Positions 10,710 to 20,291 of a DNA stretch of 64,000 nucleotides are shown one piece after another. This DNA comes from Rhizobium sp. S152 (GTDB lineage Bacteria; Pseudomonadota; Alphaproteobacteria; Rhizobiales; Rhizobiaceae). A program made the position numbers and the translations under genes. Every line of letters begins with the position of its first letter. Position 1 is the first letter of the stretch. The DNA is taken from NCBI RefSeq assembly GCF_030380735.1, contig NZ_JAUDRZ010000008.1:310001-374000 (forward strand), written 5' to 3'. A model generated the notes under the pieces. It saw only the letters and a program-made list of their open reading frames with translations, ran no database searches and had not been told where the DNA came from.

Positions 10710-12551
10710 ATGCTTCGTCTCTTCTCTGCCTCCATCGTTCGCCAGATTGTTGCGATCACGCTCGGCTTGCTGGTCTTCAGCACCGCCGCGATCGTCTGCG
10801 TGACCTATTACAATCTGACTTCCTATGTGATGACGAGCGCCGTCTCCGACGCGAGAGACGCGAGCCGGACGATGGCTGTTCTCTATGCCGCGGCCGATGC
10901 CGAGGTGAAGGTGAACGTCAGCAACGATCAGCTCGCGAGTGTTACCGAAGAGAAGCTCCCTGGACTCGGCGATCACAAACTGGTGGATCGCACCGCACAG
11001 TCGATATCAGGTGTCGCCACCGTTTTCGAGCGCCAGGGCAGCGACTATGTCCGCGTCTCTACCAACGTGAAGACGGAAAACGGCAGCCGCGCCGTCGGCA
11101 CCAAGCTTGCCGCCAACCACCCCGCCCAGGCCGAGCTCGCCAGTGGTGAAGCCTATTACGGCCCGGCAGATCTCTTCGGCCGCAAGTTCATGACCGGTTA
11201 TTTCCCGGTCAAGAACACAAGCGGTGCCAATATCGGTATCCTCTTCATCGGCATTCCAATGGAAGTCTATTTCAGCAGCCTGCACCAGCTGCTGGTTCTG
11301 GTCGTTGGCGTCGGTGTCGCCGTCTTCGCGCTGGTCGGCGTCCTCGCCTATTTCGCGATCCGCGTCTCGGTAAAGCCGCTCGAAGCGCTGACCAACACGA
11401 TCAACACCATTTCCGCCGGCAATCTCGATTGCGCCGTGCCTTGCGTCGACAAGGAAAACGAGTTCGGCGCCATCGGTCGCGCGCTGGCACTTTTCCAGGA
11501 CGGCGCCCGCGAGCGTCTGAGGCTCGAGACGCAGGCCGCCGAACAACGCGCGCTCAGCGATTCCGAACGCGCCCGCAACGACGAGGAAAAGCGCACGCTG
11601 GACGGACAGATCGACTTCGCCGTCAATCAGCTGGCAGCCGGTCTCGGACGCCTGTCGCAGGGCGACGTCTCGCAGACGATCGAAACGCCGTTCGTCGGTC
11701 GTCTCGAGCAACTTCGCGTCGATTTCAACGCCTCGCTCGAACGCCTGCAGACCACGCTCTCGCGTATCCGCGACAATGCTGCCTCGATCCATCATAATTC
11801 GGGCTCGATGCTGTCATCGGCCGATCAACTTTCCAAGCGCACCGAGGCGCAGGCCGCGAGCCTTGAGGAAACGGCCGCCGCTGTCGAGGAGATCACCGTC
11901 ACCGTCCGTTCGTCCGCAGAGCGGGCCCGCGAGGCGAACAGCGCCGTGATTGTCACGAAGAAGACGGCCGATAGCTCCGGCGCCGTCGTCAGCGACACGG
12001 TCGCGGCCATGGCACGGATCGAGGATGCCTCCAAGCGGATCGAGCAGATCATCGAGGTCATCGACGATATCGCGTTCCAGACCAACCTCCTGGCGCTCAA
12101 CGCCGGCATCGAGGCGGCTCGCGCCGGCGAGGCCGGCAAGGGCTTCGCGGTCGTCGCCATGGAAGTGCGCGAGCTCGCTCAGCGCTCCGCCGATGCGGCC
12201 CGCGAGATCAAGGGGTTGATCGAGAAGTCCACCCGCGAAGTCGCCGCCGGCTCCGGCCTGGTCCAGAAGACCGGATCGGTGCTGGCCTCGATCAGCAACG
12301 AGATCATCGCCATCAGCAAGCATGTCGAGACCATCGCCACGGCGAGCCAGGATCAGTCCGCCGCGCTTCAGGAGGTGAACGGCTCCGTCAACGCCATGGA
12401 CCAGATGACGCAGCAGAATGCCGCGATGGTCGAGGAAACCACCGAGCAGAGCCGCCAGCTCGCCAGCGAGGCGGATGCGCTCATGTCGCTGATCCAGCAA
12501 TTCCGCATCGAGGCGACACCTGGCCAGGCCGGCATGCGGCGCGCGGCCTGA
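10710..12551 (+). CDS. Methyl-accepting chemotaxis protein with single-Cache-like sensor
   Basis: A 613-residue receptor. TM1 is at about residues 9-31 ([19 protein letters not shown]). A periplasmic domain of about 160 residues contains [30 protein letters not shown] and [11 protein letters not shown], typical of sCache_3-type sensors. TM2 is at about 193-217, followed by HAMP, a second HAMP-like unit ([20 protein letters not shown]) and the hairpin tip [20 protein letters not shown] near 453. From the second HAMP unit onward it is closely similar to the preceding receptor, suggesting tandem duplication with a swapped sensor. The ATG at 10710 is preferred over the open frame upstream because [13 protein letters not shown] leads straight into TM1. 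Confidence 0.93.
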   Translation: MLRLFSASIVRQIVAITLGLLVFSTAAIVCVTYYNLTSYVMTSAVSDARDASRTMAVLYAAADAEVKVNVSNDQLASVTEEKLPGLGDHKLVDRTAQSISGVATVFERQGSDYVRVSTNVKTENGSRAVGTKLAANHPAQAELASGEAYYGPADLFGRKFMTGYFPVKNTSGANIGILFIGIPMEVYFSSLHQLLVLVVGVGVAVFALVGVLAYFAIRVSVKPLEALTNTINTISAGNLDCAVPCVDKENEFGAIGRALALFQDGARERLRLETQAAEQRALSDSERARNDEEKRTLDGQIDFAVNQLAAGLGRLSQGDVSQTIETPFVGRLEQLRVDFNASLERLQTTLSRIRDNAASIHHNSGSMLSSADQLSKRTEAQAASLEETAAAVEEITVTVRSSAERAREANSAVIVTKKTADSSGAVVSDTVAAMARIEDASKRIEQIIEVIDDIAFQTNLLALNAGIEAARAGEAGKGFAVVAMEVRELAQRSADAAREIKGLIEKSTREVAAGSGLVQKTGSVLASISNEIIAISKHVETIATASQDQSAALQEVNGSVNAMDQMTQQNAAMVEETTEQSRQLASEADALMSLIQQFRIEATPGQAGMRRAA

Positions 12552-12762
12552 TCGGCTGTTCAGTATCACAGGAAGACGAGGGGTCGCGCATGTCGCGGCC
12601 CTTTTTCGTTGCGCGGAGTGCGAGCAGCCAGGCCAGTATCCGTTCGGGGCGCGATTGTCCCGCGGTCCGGTAGAATTCGTCCTCGGCACGCGCTGCGGAC
12701 CTCTGGCCGATGTCGCCGACCTTGAGATCCTGAAGATGGGTGAATGCGATCAATTCCAACAT
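12481..12762 (-). CDS. Possible small protein, unrecognised
   Basis: Open frame of 93 residues beginning [19 protein letters not shown], with AGGAAAGGAC about 6 bases before the ATG at 12762. Codon use in the first 55 codons is like real genes here, and it lies divergent to a LysR gene, a common arrangement. Against it: the last 24 codons overlap the second chemoreceptor in antisense, the receptor's terminator hairpin lies inside it, and I recognise no family. Treat as tentative. Confidence 0.3.
   Translation of the reverse strand: MLELIAFTHLQDLKVGDIGQRSAARAEDEFYRTAGQSRPERILAWLLALRATKKGRDMRDPSSSCDTEQPIRPRAACRPGQVSPRCGIAGSAT
12579..12605 (+). terminator. Rho-independent terminator of the second chemoreceptor
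   Basis: Stem GGGTCGCG / CGCGGCCC (one T-G wobble), loop CATGT, then five T, starting about 28 bases after the stop at 12551. Confidence 0.7.
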
Positions 12763-12856
12763 GGCGATGTCCTTTCCTGGGAAACGAAGACATCGCTTTT
12801 TCTATACTTCGAAATCTGCTTTATAAACGCAAGAAAACCGACTATGTTTTTCATTC

Positions 12857-13726
12857 ATGAAAAGCACGCAGTGGGATTCCTTCCAGCTCTTTCTGCAAGT
12901 CGCCCGCCTCGGCGGGCTGACCGGCGCCAGTGCGGCCAGCGGCCTCAGCCCCGCCACCATCGGCCGGCGGATGCTCGATCTTGAACAGGAGATCGGCCGC
13001 GCATTGTTCTTGCGCAGCCAGACCGGCTACCGGTTGACCGCAGATGGCCAGACCCTTCTCGATCATCTGCAGGAAATGGAAGCGGCGGCGCGCAAGGTCG
13101 ATCTTTGGCGCCAGGCCGGCGGCACCGGTCTCACCGTGCGCATCGCCGCCGGCACCTGGGTCGCCTGGCTGATGGCCGAGAACTTCGGCGCCATCCGCAT
13201 GCCCGGCGATGACTTCGCGATATCGCTCACAATCGGCGAGGCGCGCGCCAACCTGAACTATCGCGAAATCGATATCGGCATTCGCGCCTTCCAGCCGGAG
13301 GAAAGCAATCTCGCCGCACGGCTCTTGGGAGAGGTGGCCTACGCGGTCTATGTGAGACGCAACGCCGGCGAACAGGAAGAACGCTGGCTGGCCGTTAGTG
13401 AGGGCGACGCAATCTCCAACTATCTGAGATGGCCGCACGTCAATGCGGGAGGTTCGATCGTTGCTACCGTCAACCGCCCGCGTTCGCTGCCGGATCTCGT
13501 GCGCGCCGGAGCAGGCAAGGCCGTACTGCCCTGCTTCGTCGGCGATCTCGATCCGGAATTGCAGCGGCTGGGTCCGGAACTGCCGGAACTGCGCCACCAG
13601 CAATGGATCGTCATGAACAACGAGGACCGGCACCGCACGGAAATCCGCCGCGTCGCCGATCGCATGACCAAGCTGTTGAAGAGCTATGCCGATCTTTTCG
13701 CGGGAAAGCGCCCCAGCCGAAGCTGA
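12857..13726 (+). CDS. LysR-family transcriptional regulator
   Basis: 289 residues with the N-terminal winged helix-turn-helix of LysR proteins (FLQVARLGGLTGASAASGLSPATIGRRMLDLEQEIG) and a C-terminal periplasmic-binding-protein-like effector domain. The recognition-helix region GLSPATIGRR differs from the usual QSALSRQI form but keeps the layout. The inverted repeat TTTTCAT-TC-ATGAAAA at 12848-12863 overlaps the start codon and could be an autoregulatory site. Target and inducer unknown; the nearest divergent frame is the doubtful small ORF at 12481-12762. Confidence 0.85.
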   Translation: MKSTQWDSFQLFLQVARLGGLTGASAASGLSPATIGRRMLDLEQEIGRALFLRSQTGYRLTADGQTLLDHLQEMEAAARKVDLWRQAGGTGLTVRIAAGTWVAWLMAENFGAIRMPGDDFAISLTIGEARANLNYREIDIGIRAFQPEESNLAARLLGEVAYAVYVRRNAGEQEERWLAVSEGDAISNYLRWPHVNAGGSIVATVNRPRSLPDLVRAGAGKAVLPCFVGDLDPELQRLGPELPELRHQQWIVMNNEDRHRTEIRRVADRMTKLLKSYADLFAGKRPSRS

Positions 13727-13759
13727 GGCGCCGTGCTGCGGGCTCGGATTGGGGGCAGC

Positions 13760-13996
13760 TCAGTTCCGGCCGGCAACGATGACGGGGATCAGCAGGTCTC
13801 CCCAGTTTCCGTCGCCGCCGTGATGCCGTGCAGAGCGAACGATCTCTACCGAAACACCGGCATCGACGGCCTTCATGACCGACTGGTTCAGCCGGTGCAG
13901 GTCGTTGGCGAGCATGCGGATCATGCTCTGCTGGTCGGCGGTCATGCTGCTGGACTGTTCTTCCGCGCGTTCCTTGACGCGTGCGAGCGTAGGCAT
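13760..13996 (-). CDS. Small conserved-looking protein downstream of aceA
   Basis: 78 residues, MPTLARVKERAEEQSSSM, then a helical stretch (IRMLANDLHRLNQSVMKAVDAG) and VEIVRSARHHGGDGNWGDLLIP. No signal peptide or membrane segment. It starts 24 bases after the aceA stop with AGGAGGAG before the ATG, so it is co-transcribed with isocitrate lyase. I do not recognise a named family; the position suggests a role tied to glyoxylate-shunt conditions, which is inference. Confidence 0.7.
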   Translation of the reverse strand: MPTLARVKERAEEQSSSMTADQQSMIRMLANDLHRLNQSVMKAVDAGVSVEIVRSARHHGGDGNWGDLLIPVIVAGRN

Positions 13997-14020
13997 GGCA
14001 TTTCTCCTCCTGTGTTTCGT

Positions 14021-15310
<1,290 letters not shown>

Positions 15311-15357
15311 TTTTTCCTCCTTGCAGATCCCAGTGCCGCATCCGGCTGATTGACAGG

Positions 15358-15506
15358 ATTTACAAAACGAGAAGAAATGACCAGAGTTATATGGCTAAAG
15401 GCGTTGCGAAACGAGTTTCAATGCAAAGAACTTGACAGTCTAGATCAGTAAAATTGTCAAGTTTTGTAAATTTGGTGATTGGCTTCTTCTGCAAAGGATT
15501 GTCAAA
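15358..15506. promoter_or_regulatory. Divergent aceA/ScfR control region with repeated operator-like elements
   Basis: ATTTACAAAAC at 15358-15368 has an exact inverted copy GTTTTGTAAAT at 15461-15471. CTTGACA at 15431-15437 is mirrored by TGTCAAG at 15455-15461. Further TTGACAG/TTGTCAA-like copies lie at 15350-15356 and 15499-15505, and ATGCAAAG at 15421 and TGCAAAGG at 15490 resemble the TTTGCAAA-type sites known for ScfR/RamB regulators. Spacing brackets both promoters. The protein binding here is inferred to be the adjacent regulator. Confidence 0.6.
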
Positions 15507-16919
15507 ATGGCTGAGCGCAAGATCTTCGCAGGCCCCAAGGTCCGCCGCATCAGGAATGGCCTCGGCGTCACCCAGGCAGCAATGGCAGAGGCGCTTGATA
15601 TATCGCCCTCCTACCTTAACCTCATCGAGCGCAACCAGCGCCCGCTGACCGTCCAGCTGCTTCTGAAGCTCGCGGCGGTCTACAAGGTCGACCTGGAGGA
15701 GTTGCGCAGCGAAAGCGACGGCAGTCTCAATCAGTTGAAGGAAGTCTTCGCCGATCCGCTGCTTTCCGGCGAATTGCCGGGTGATCAGGAATTGGTGGAA
15801 GTCGCCGAAGCCGCCCCCAATGCCGCAAGCGGCGTGATCAAGCTCTACCAGGCGTATCGCGAGCAGGCCGCTCGCCTTTCGGATCTCACGCGGTTGACTG
15901 CCACGGAAGGGCAGGTTCCCCTGATGGGCGCGCGACTGCCGGCCGACGAGGTCGCCGATATCCTGGAGCGTCGGTCCGCATATTTTCCCCGTATCGAGGA
16001 TGCGGCCGAGCCTCTGGCGTCCCGTTTTGCCGAAACCCGCAACGTCGCCGATGCACTGAAGGAATGGCTGCGTGCCGAGCGCGGCATCAGCGTCCGCATC
16101 CTGCCTGTCCATGTTATGCCGGACCTGCGCCGCCGTTTCGACCGCCACTCGATGCGGCTGTTCATCTCCGAACGTCTGTCTGCCGCCGACCAGACATACG
16201 AGATCGCGATGGAAGTCGCGAACCTCGCCCTGCGTGACGAGATCGCCGCGGAACTGGAGGGATTGCCGCTCTCCACTCCGGAAGCACGGCGCGTGGCCCG
16301 CTTCGAGCTCGCCCGCTACGGCGCGCTGGCGCTCGTCATGCCATATGGCGCTTTCTTCGCGGCTGCGCAAAACACGCGCTACGATCTCGATATCCTGGCC
16401 TCGCGCTTTGCCGTCTCCTACCAGCAGGCGGCCACGCGGCTGACGATGCTGCAGCGTCCCGGATCGTCGGCCATACCGCTCTTCCTCATGGAGATCGACG
16501 CGGCGGGCCACCGGCTGCGGCGCGCTGGAGCCCAGGCCTTTCCGCAGGTCCGTTTCGGTGGCGGCTGTCCCAAGCTCAATGTTCACGCCGCCTTCCTGCA
16601 GCCTGGCCAGATCCTTGCCGAACGCGTCGAGATGCCCGACGGCGCCACCTACCTCACCATATCGAAAACGCTGAAAGGCCCGAGCGCGCCATTCGGCGAA
16701 CGCATAAGGCGCACCGCGCTGCTGCTCGGCTGCGATGCCGCGGCCGGCGCCGCGACGGTCTATGGCGCCTTGGCGGCGACCCAGCCTGCGGTTGCGGCGG
16801 GGCCCGCTTGCCGGCTTTGCGAACGGCGCGGCTGTCTCTGTCGCGCCGAGCCGCCGGTCACCCGCCCCCTCGGCCTCGACGAGATGGTCGGCGGTCTGAG
16901 CAGCTTTGAATTTCAATAG
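15507..16919 (+). CDS. ScfR/RamB-type XRE regulator of short-chain acyl-CoA metabolism
   Basis: 470 residues. An N-terminal XRE helix-turn-helix (VRRIRNGLGVTQAAMAEALDISPSYLNLIERNQRPL) is followed by an IrrE/M78-like middle region and the C-terminal ScfR domain, which ends with a cysteine cluster (ACRLCERRGCLCRAEPP) that may bind metal. Related regulators (RamB in corynebacteria, PccR and CcrR in alphaproteobacteria) sense acyl-CoA and control acetate or propionate assimilation. The position facing aceA points to control of the glyoxylate shunt and itself. The ATG at 15507 (MAERKIFAGPKV) starts just after a TTGTCAA element, which would favour autorepression. Confidence 0.88.
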   Translation: MAERKIFAGPKVRRIRNGLGVTQAAMAEALDISPSYLNLIERNQRPLTVQLLLKLAAVYKVDLEELRSESDGSLNQLKEVFADPLLSGELPGDQELVEVAEAAPNAASGVIKLYQAYREQAARLSDLTRLTATEGQVPLMGARLPADEVADILERRSAYFPRIEDAAEPLASRFAETRNVADALKEWLRAERGISVRILPVHVMPDLRRRFDRHSMRLFISERLSAADQTYEIAMEVANLALRDEIAAELEGLPLSTPEARRVARFELARYGALALVMPYGAFFAAAQNTRYDLDILASRFAVSYQQAATRLTMLQRPGSSAIPLFLMEIDAAGHRLRRAGAQAFPQVRFGGGCPKLNVHAAFLQPGQILAERVEMPDGATYLTISKTLKGPSAPFGERIRRTALLLGCDAAAGAATVYGALAATQPAVAAGPACRLCERRGCLCRAEPPVTRPLGLDEMVGGLSSFEFQ

Positions 16920-16939
16920 GATGAAATCATTGAGATGGC

Positions 16940-16971
16940 AGGATTTTACGCTTGTCGGCTCTGAAAATCCT
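16940..16971. promoter_or_regulatory. Inverted repeat upstream of potF
   Basis: AGGATTTT at 16940-16947 is mirrored by AAAATCCT at 16964-16971, and within it TGTCGGC (about 16953) pairs with GCCGACA (about 17000). The two nested or alternative pairings lie 70-100 bases before the potF start. They could form an operator or a leader structure; nothing in the sequence decides which. Confidence 0.35.
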
Positions 16972-17039
16972 TTCTACTCTGCCGCCAAAACCAGAGGGGC
17001 CGACATCAAACGGTGCCGGAGCATGAAGCAGGAGATAGA

Positions 17040-18137
17040 ATGAGGTCAGTAATCGCAAGGCTTGCAGCAACGGCTGTCGTTGCTGCGTTTTCATCCGTAC
17101 CTTCTTTCGCACAGGAACGTGTCGTCAACGTCTACAACTGGTCGGACTATATCGACGCATCGATCCTCGAAGATTTCACCAAGGAAACCGGCATCAAGGT
17201 CGTCTACGACACCTTCGATTCCAACGAGACGGTGGAAACCAAACTGCTCGCGGGCGGCACCGGCTATGACGTCGTCGTTCCGACGGCCGACTTCCTGCAG
17301 CGCCAGATCCAGGCCGGCGTTTTCCAGAAGCTCGACAAGTCGAAGCTGCCGAACATCAGCAACATGTGGGATGTGATCCAGCAGCGCACCGCAAGCTACG
17401 ATCCCGGCAACGAATATGCCGTCGACTACATGTGGGGCACTGACGGGATCGGCTACAACGTCAAGAAGGTGGCGGAGATCCTCGGCCCCGACGTCAAGCC
17501 GGGCCTCGAGGTGATCTTCGACCCGAAGGTCGCCGCCAAGTTCAAGGATTGCGGCATCTATGTCCTGGACACGCCGAAGGACGTGCTGTCGACCGCGTTG
17601 CATTATCTCGGTCTCGATCCGAACTCCAAGAATCCGGAGGACTTCAAGAAGGTCGAGGAACTGATGACGTCGGTTCGACCTTACATCCGCAAGTTCCACT
17701 CGTCGGAATACATCAACGCGCTCGCCAACGGCGATATCTGCATCGCCTTCGGCTATTCCGGCGACGTCCTGCAGGCGCGCGACCGTGCCGAGGAAGCCAA
17801 GAACGGCGTCGAGGTCGATTACTCGATCCCCTCGCAGGGCGCACAGATGTGGTTCGACATGATGGCCATCCCTGCCGATGCCCCGCATGTCGCCGAAGCG
17901 CATGAATTCATCAACTACATGATGAAGCCCGAAGTCATCGCCAAGGCCAGCGATTACACCTTCTACGCCAACGGCAACAAGACCTCGCAGCAGTTCGTAA
18001 GCAAGGATGTCCTGGAAGATCCGGCGATCTATCCGACCGAGGATATCATGGGCAAGCTCTTCACGATCTCTCCGTGGGATCCGAAAACGCAGCGTACGGC
18101 GACGCGGCTCTGGACCAAGATCGTCACCGGCCAGTAA
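17040..18137 (+). CDS. potF: Putrescine ABC transporter, periplasmic binding protein (PotF type)
   Basis: 365-residue extracytoplasmic polyamine receptor. A signal peptide (MRSVIARLAATAVVAAFSS...SFAQ) precedes the mature protein, which begins ERVVNVYNWSDYIDASIL, the polyamine-binding signature. Other family features are FDSNETVETKLLAGGTGYDVV and DYMWGTDGIGYN; the PotF/PotD ligand-contact acidic and aromatic residues fall in these segments. The ATG at 17040 has AGGAG before it; the frame opens 9 codons earlier, before any plausible ribosome site. First gene of potFGHI. A terminator-like hairpin after its stop suggests more binding protein than transporter is made. Confidence 0.93.
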   Translation: MRSVIARLAATAVVAAFSSVPSFAQERVVNVYNWSDYIDASILEDFTKETGIKVVYDTFDSNETVETKLLAGGTGYDVVVPTADFLQRQIQAGVFQKLDKSKLPNISNMWDVIQQRTASYDPGNEYAVDYMWGTDGIGYNVKKVAEILGPDVKPGLEVIFDPKVAAKFKDCGIYVLDTPKDVLSTALHYLGLDPNSKNPEDFKKVEELMTSVRPYIRKFHSSEYINALANGDICIAFGYSGDVLQARDRAEEAKNGVEVDYSIPSQGAQMWFDMMAIPADAPHVAEAHEFINYMMKPEVIAKASDYTFYANGNKTSQQFVSKDVLEDPAIYPTEDIMGKLFTISPWDPKTQRTATRLWTKIVTGQ

Positions 18138-18146
18138 AACACCATC

Positions 18147-18177
18147 AGGCCCGGGCGGCAGCGACCGGGCCTTTTTT
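18147..18177 (+). terminator. Intercistronic terminator/attenuator between potF and potG
   Basis: AGGCCCGG / CCGGGCCT stem of 8 bp with a 10-base loop and six T, only 10 bases after the potF stop. Partial readthrough would give the usual excess of binding protein over the ABC transporter. Confidence 0.8.
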
Positions 18178-18230
18178 GTATGCCGATCGTGGGGACGGCG
18201 GCCTTTTCAGAGAGATTTTCGGGGAACACT

Positions 18231-19373
18231 ATGAAGTCACTTGGCAATATTCGCCGTTCCTTCGCGCCTTGGACGGACCCGTCCGCTAAGCCGTTCATCT
18301 CCTTCAGGAGCGTGACCAAGCAGTTTGGTGACTTCACCGCGGTCGACGATCTCTCGCTCGATATCTACCACCGCGAGTTCTTCGCCCTTCTTGGCGCCTC
18401 CGGCTGCGGCAAGTCCACCCTGCTGCGCATGCTTGCCGGCTTCGAGCAGCCGACGGCGGGCGAGATCGTGCTTGACGGAACCGATCTGGCCGGTACGCCG
18501 CCCTACAAGCGGCCGGTCAACATGATGTTCCAGTCCTACGCGCTCTTCCCGCACATGACGGTCGAGAAGAACATCGCCTTCGGCCTGCGCCAGGACGGAA
18601 TGGCCAAGGACGAGATCGCCGAGCGCGTCTCGCAGATGCTGAAGATGGTCAAGCTCGAGAAGTTCGCTTCCCGCAAGCCAAACCAGCTCTCCGGCGGCCA
18701 GCGCCAGCGCGTCGCGCTCGCCCGTTCGCTCGCCAAGCGTCCGAAGGTGCTGCTGCTCGACGAGCCGTTGGGCGCGCTCGACAAGAAGCTGCGCGAGGAA
18801 ACCCAGTTCGAACTGATGGACCTGCAACAGAGCCTCGGCCTGACCTTCGTCGTTGTCACCCACGACCAGGAAGAGGCGATGACCATGGCCGACCGCATCG
18901 CCGTCATGAGCCACGGCAAGGTGGTCCAAGTGGCGACGCCGGCCGAAATATACGAGGCGCCCAACTCGCGCTTCGTCGCCGACTTCATCGGCGACGTGAA
19001 CATCTTCGACGGCAAGGTCGTCGGCGCCAACGACAGCACCGTCGAGATCGCCGTCGATGACGAATTCTCGATCAAGGTCGTCACGCCGGAAAAGCCGGCG
19101 ATGGGCTCCTCGGCGGGCTTCGCGATCCGCCCGGAAAAGCTGAAGGTCGGCCGCAAGCCGCCGGCCCATCCCGGCATCAATGCGGTTTCCGGTGAGCTCT
19201 GGGACATCGGCTATCTCGGCGACATGACCGTCTTCCATGTGAAGCTGAAGAGCGGCAAGGTCGTAAAGGCCTCGCTCTTGAACGCGCAGCGCGCCGTGGA
19301 CGACCCCTTCACCTACGACCAGGAAGTCTGGATCACCTTCGCCGAAGACGCCGGCGTGCTGCTGAAGGATTGA
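18231..19373 (+). CDS. potG: Polyamine ABC transporter ATP-binding protein
   Basis: 380-residue ATPase that powers putrescine import. The sequence shows Walker A GASGCGKST (about residues 55-63), the Q-loop in NMMFQSYALFPHMT, signature LSGGQRQRVALARSLA, Walker B VLLLDEPLGALD and the switch histidine in VVVTHDQEEAMTMADR. A C-terminal TOBE/OB-like regulatory domain includes GFAIRPEKLKV. The ATG at 18231 (MKSLGNIRRSF) after GGGGAAC is preferred to the longer open frame starting at 18180, which overlaps the intercistronic terminator. potH starts 3 bases after its stop. Confidence 0.95.
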   Translation: MKSLGNIRRSFAPWTDPSAKPFISFRSVTKQFGDFTAVDDLSLDIYHREFFALLGASGCGKSTLLRMLAGFEQPTAGEIVLDGTDLAGTPPYKRPVNMMFQSYALFPHMTVEKNIAFGLRQDGMAKDEIAERVSQMLKMVKLEKFASRKPNQLSGGQRQRVALARSLAKRPKVLLLDEPLGALDKKLREETQFELMDLQQSLGLTFVVVTHDQEEAMTMADRIAVMSHGKVVQVATPAEIYEAPNSRFVADFIGDVNIFDGKVVGANDSTVEIAVDDEFSIKVVTPEKPAMGSSAGFAIRPEKLKVGRKPPAHPGINAVSGELWDIGYLGDMTVFHVKLKSGKVVKASLLNAQRAVDDPFTYDQEVWITFAEDAGVLLKD

Positions 19374-19376
19374 ACC

Positions 19377-20288
19377 ATGGGCAAACTCGGTTCCGCCGTC
19401 TACAGCCGTCTGGTCATCATCGTCCCTTATGTCTGGCTGCTGCTCTTCTTCCTGGCGCCATTCTTCATCGTCTTCCGCATTTCGCTGTCCACCACCGCGA
19501 TCGCCATGCCGCCCTATGAGCCGGTGTTCGCGCTTTCGGACGGCTGGGCAGGGATATGGGAGAAGATCGGCACTTTCTCCTTCGACAACTACAGCTACCT
19601 GATCGACGATCCGCTCTATTTCAACGCCTATCTGTCGAGCGTCATCATCGCCGGCGTCTCCACCTTCCTGACGCTGCTGATCGCCTATCCGATCGCCTAC
19701 GGCATGGCGCAGGCGCCGCGTACCATCCGACCGACGCTGCTGATGCTCGTCATCCTGCCTTTCTGGACGAGCTTCCTGATCCGCGTCTATGCCTGGATCG
19801 CGATCCTCAAGCCGGAGGGCCTGCTCAACCAGCTGCTGCAGTCCCTGCACCTCATCGACAGCCCCCTGATCATCCTCAATACAAATGTCGCGGTCTATAT
19901 CGGCATCGTTTATTCCTACCTGCCGTTCATGGTGCTGCCGCTCTATTCCTCACTGGAAAAGATGGACGGTACGCTGATCGAGGCGGCGCAGGATCTCGGC
20001 TGCCCGCCGATCACAGCCTTCTGGCGCGTCACCTTTCCGCTGTCGCTGCCGGGCGTCGTCGCCGGCTGCATGCTGGTCTTCATCCCTGCCGTCGGCGAAT
20101 TCGTCATCCCCGATCTGCTCGGCGGATCGCAAACGCTGATGATTGGCAAGACGCTGTGGAACGAGTTCAACGCCAATCGTGACTGGCCGGTGTCCTCGGC
20201 GGTGGCGACGATCCTGCTGCTGATCCTGGTGATCCCGATCGTGTTCTTCCAGAACGCGCAAGCCAAAGCCGATGAGCAGGGGAAGTAA
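19377..20288 (+). CDS. potH: Polyamine ABC transporter permease PotH
   Basis: 303-residue inner-membrane permease with about six hydrophobic segments (VWLLLFFLAPFFIVF, SVIIAGVSTFLTLLIAYPIAY, LLMLVILPFWTSFLIRVYAW and others). The coupling EAA loop that contacts the ATPase is EAAQDLGCPPITAFWRVTFPLSLPG (only part given as motif: EAAQDLGCPP...VTFPLSLPG). The tightly packed order binding protein, ATPase, two permeases matches potFGHI. Stop and potI start are separated by three bases. Confidence 0.94.
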   Translation: MGKLGSAVYSRLVIIVPYVWLLLFFLAPFFIVFRISLSTTAIAMPPYEPVFALSDGWAGIWEKIGTFSFDNYSYLIDDPLYFNAYLSSVIIAGVSTFLTLLIAYPIAYGMAQAPRTIRPTLLMLVILPFWTSFLIRVYAWIAILKPEGLLNQLLQSLHLIDSPLIILNTNVAVYIGIVYSYLPFMVLPLYSSLEKMDGTLIEAAQDLGCPPITAFWRVTFPLSLPGVVAGCMLVFIPAVGEFVIPDLLGGSQTLMIGKTLWNEFNANRDWPVSSAVATILLLILVIPIVFFQNAQAKADEQGK

Positions 20289-20291
20289 GCC

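Noticed and set aside
8528..10783. 751-residue minus-strand open frame
   Set aside because: Exact antisense shadow of the first chemoreceptor; high GC3 keeps the opposite frame open, and its sequence is leucine/glycine/aspartate-rich without any domain.
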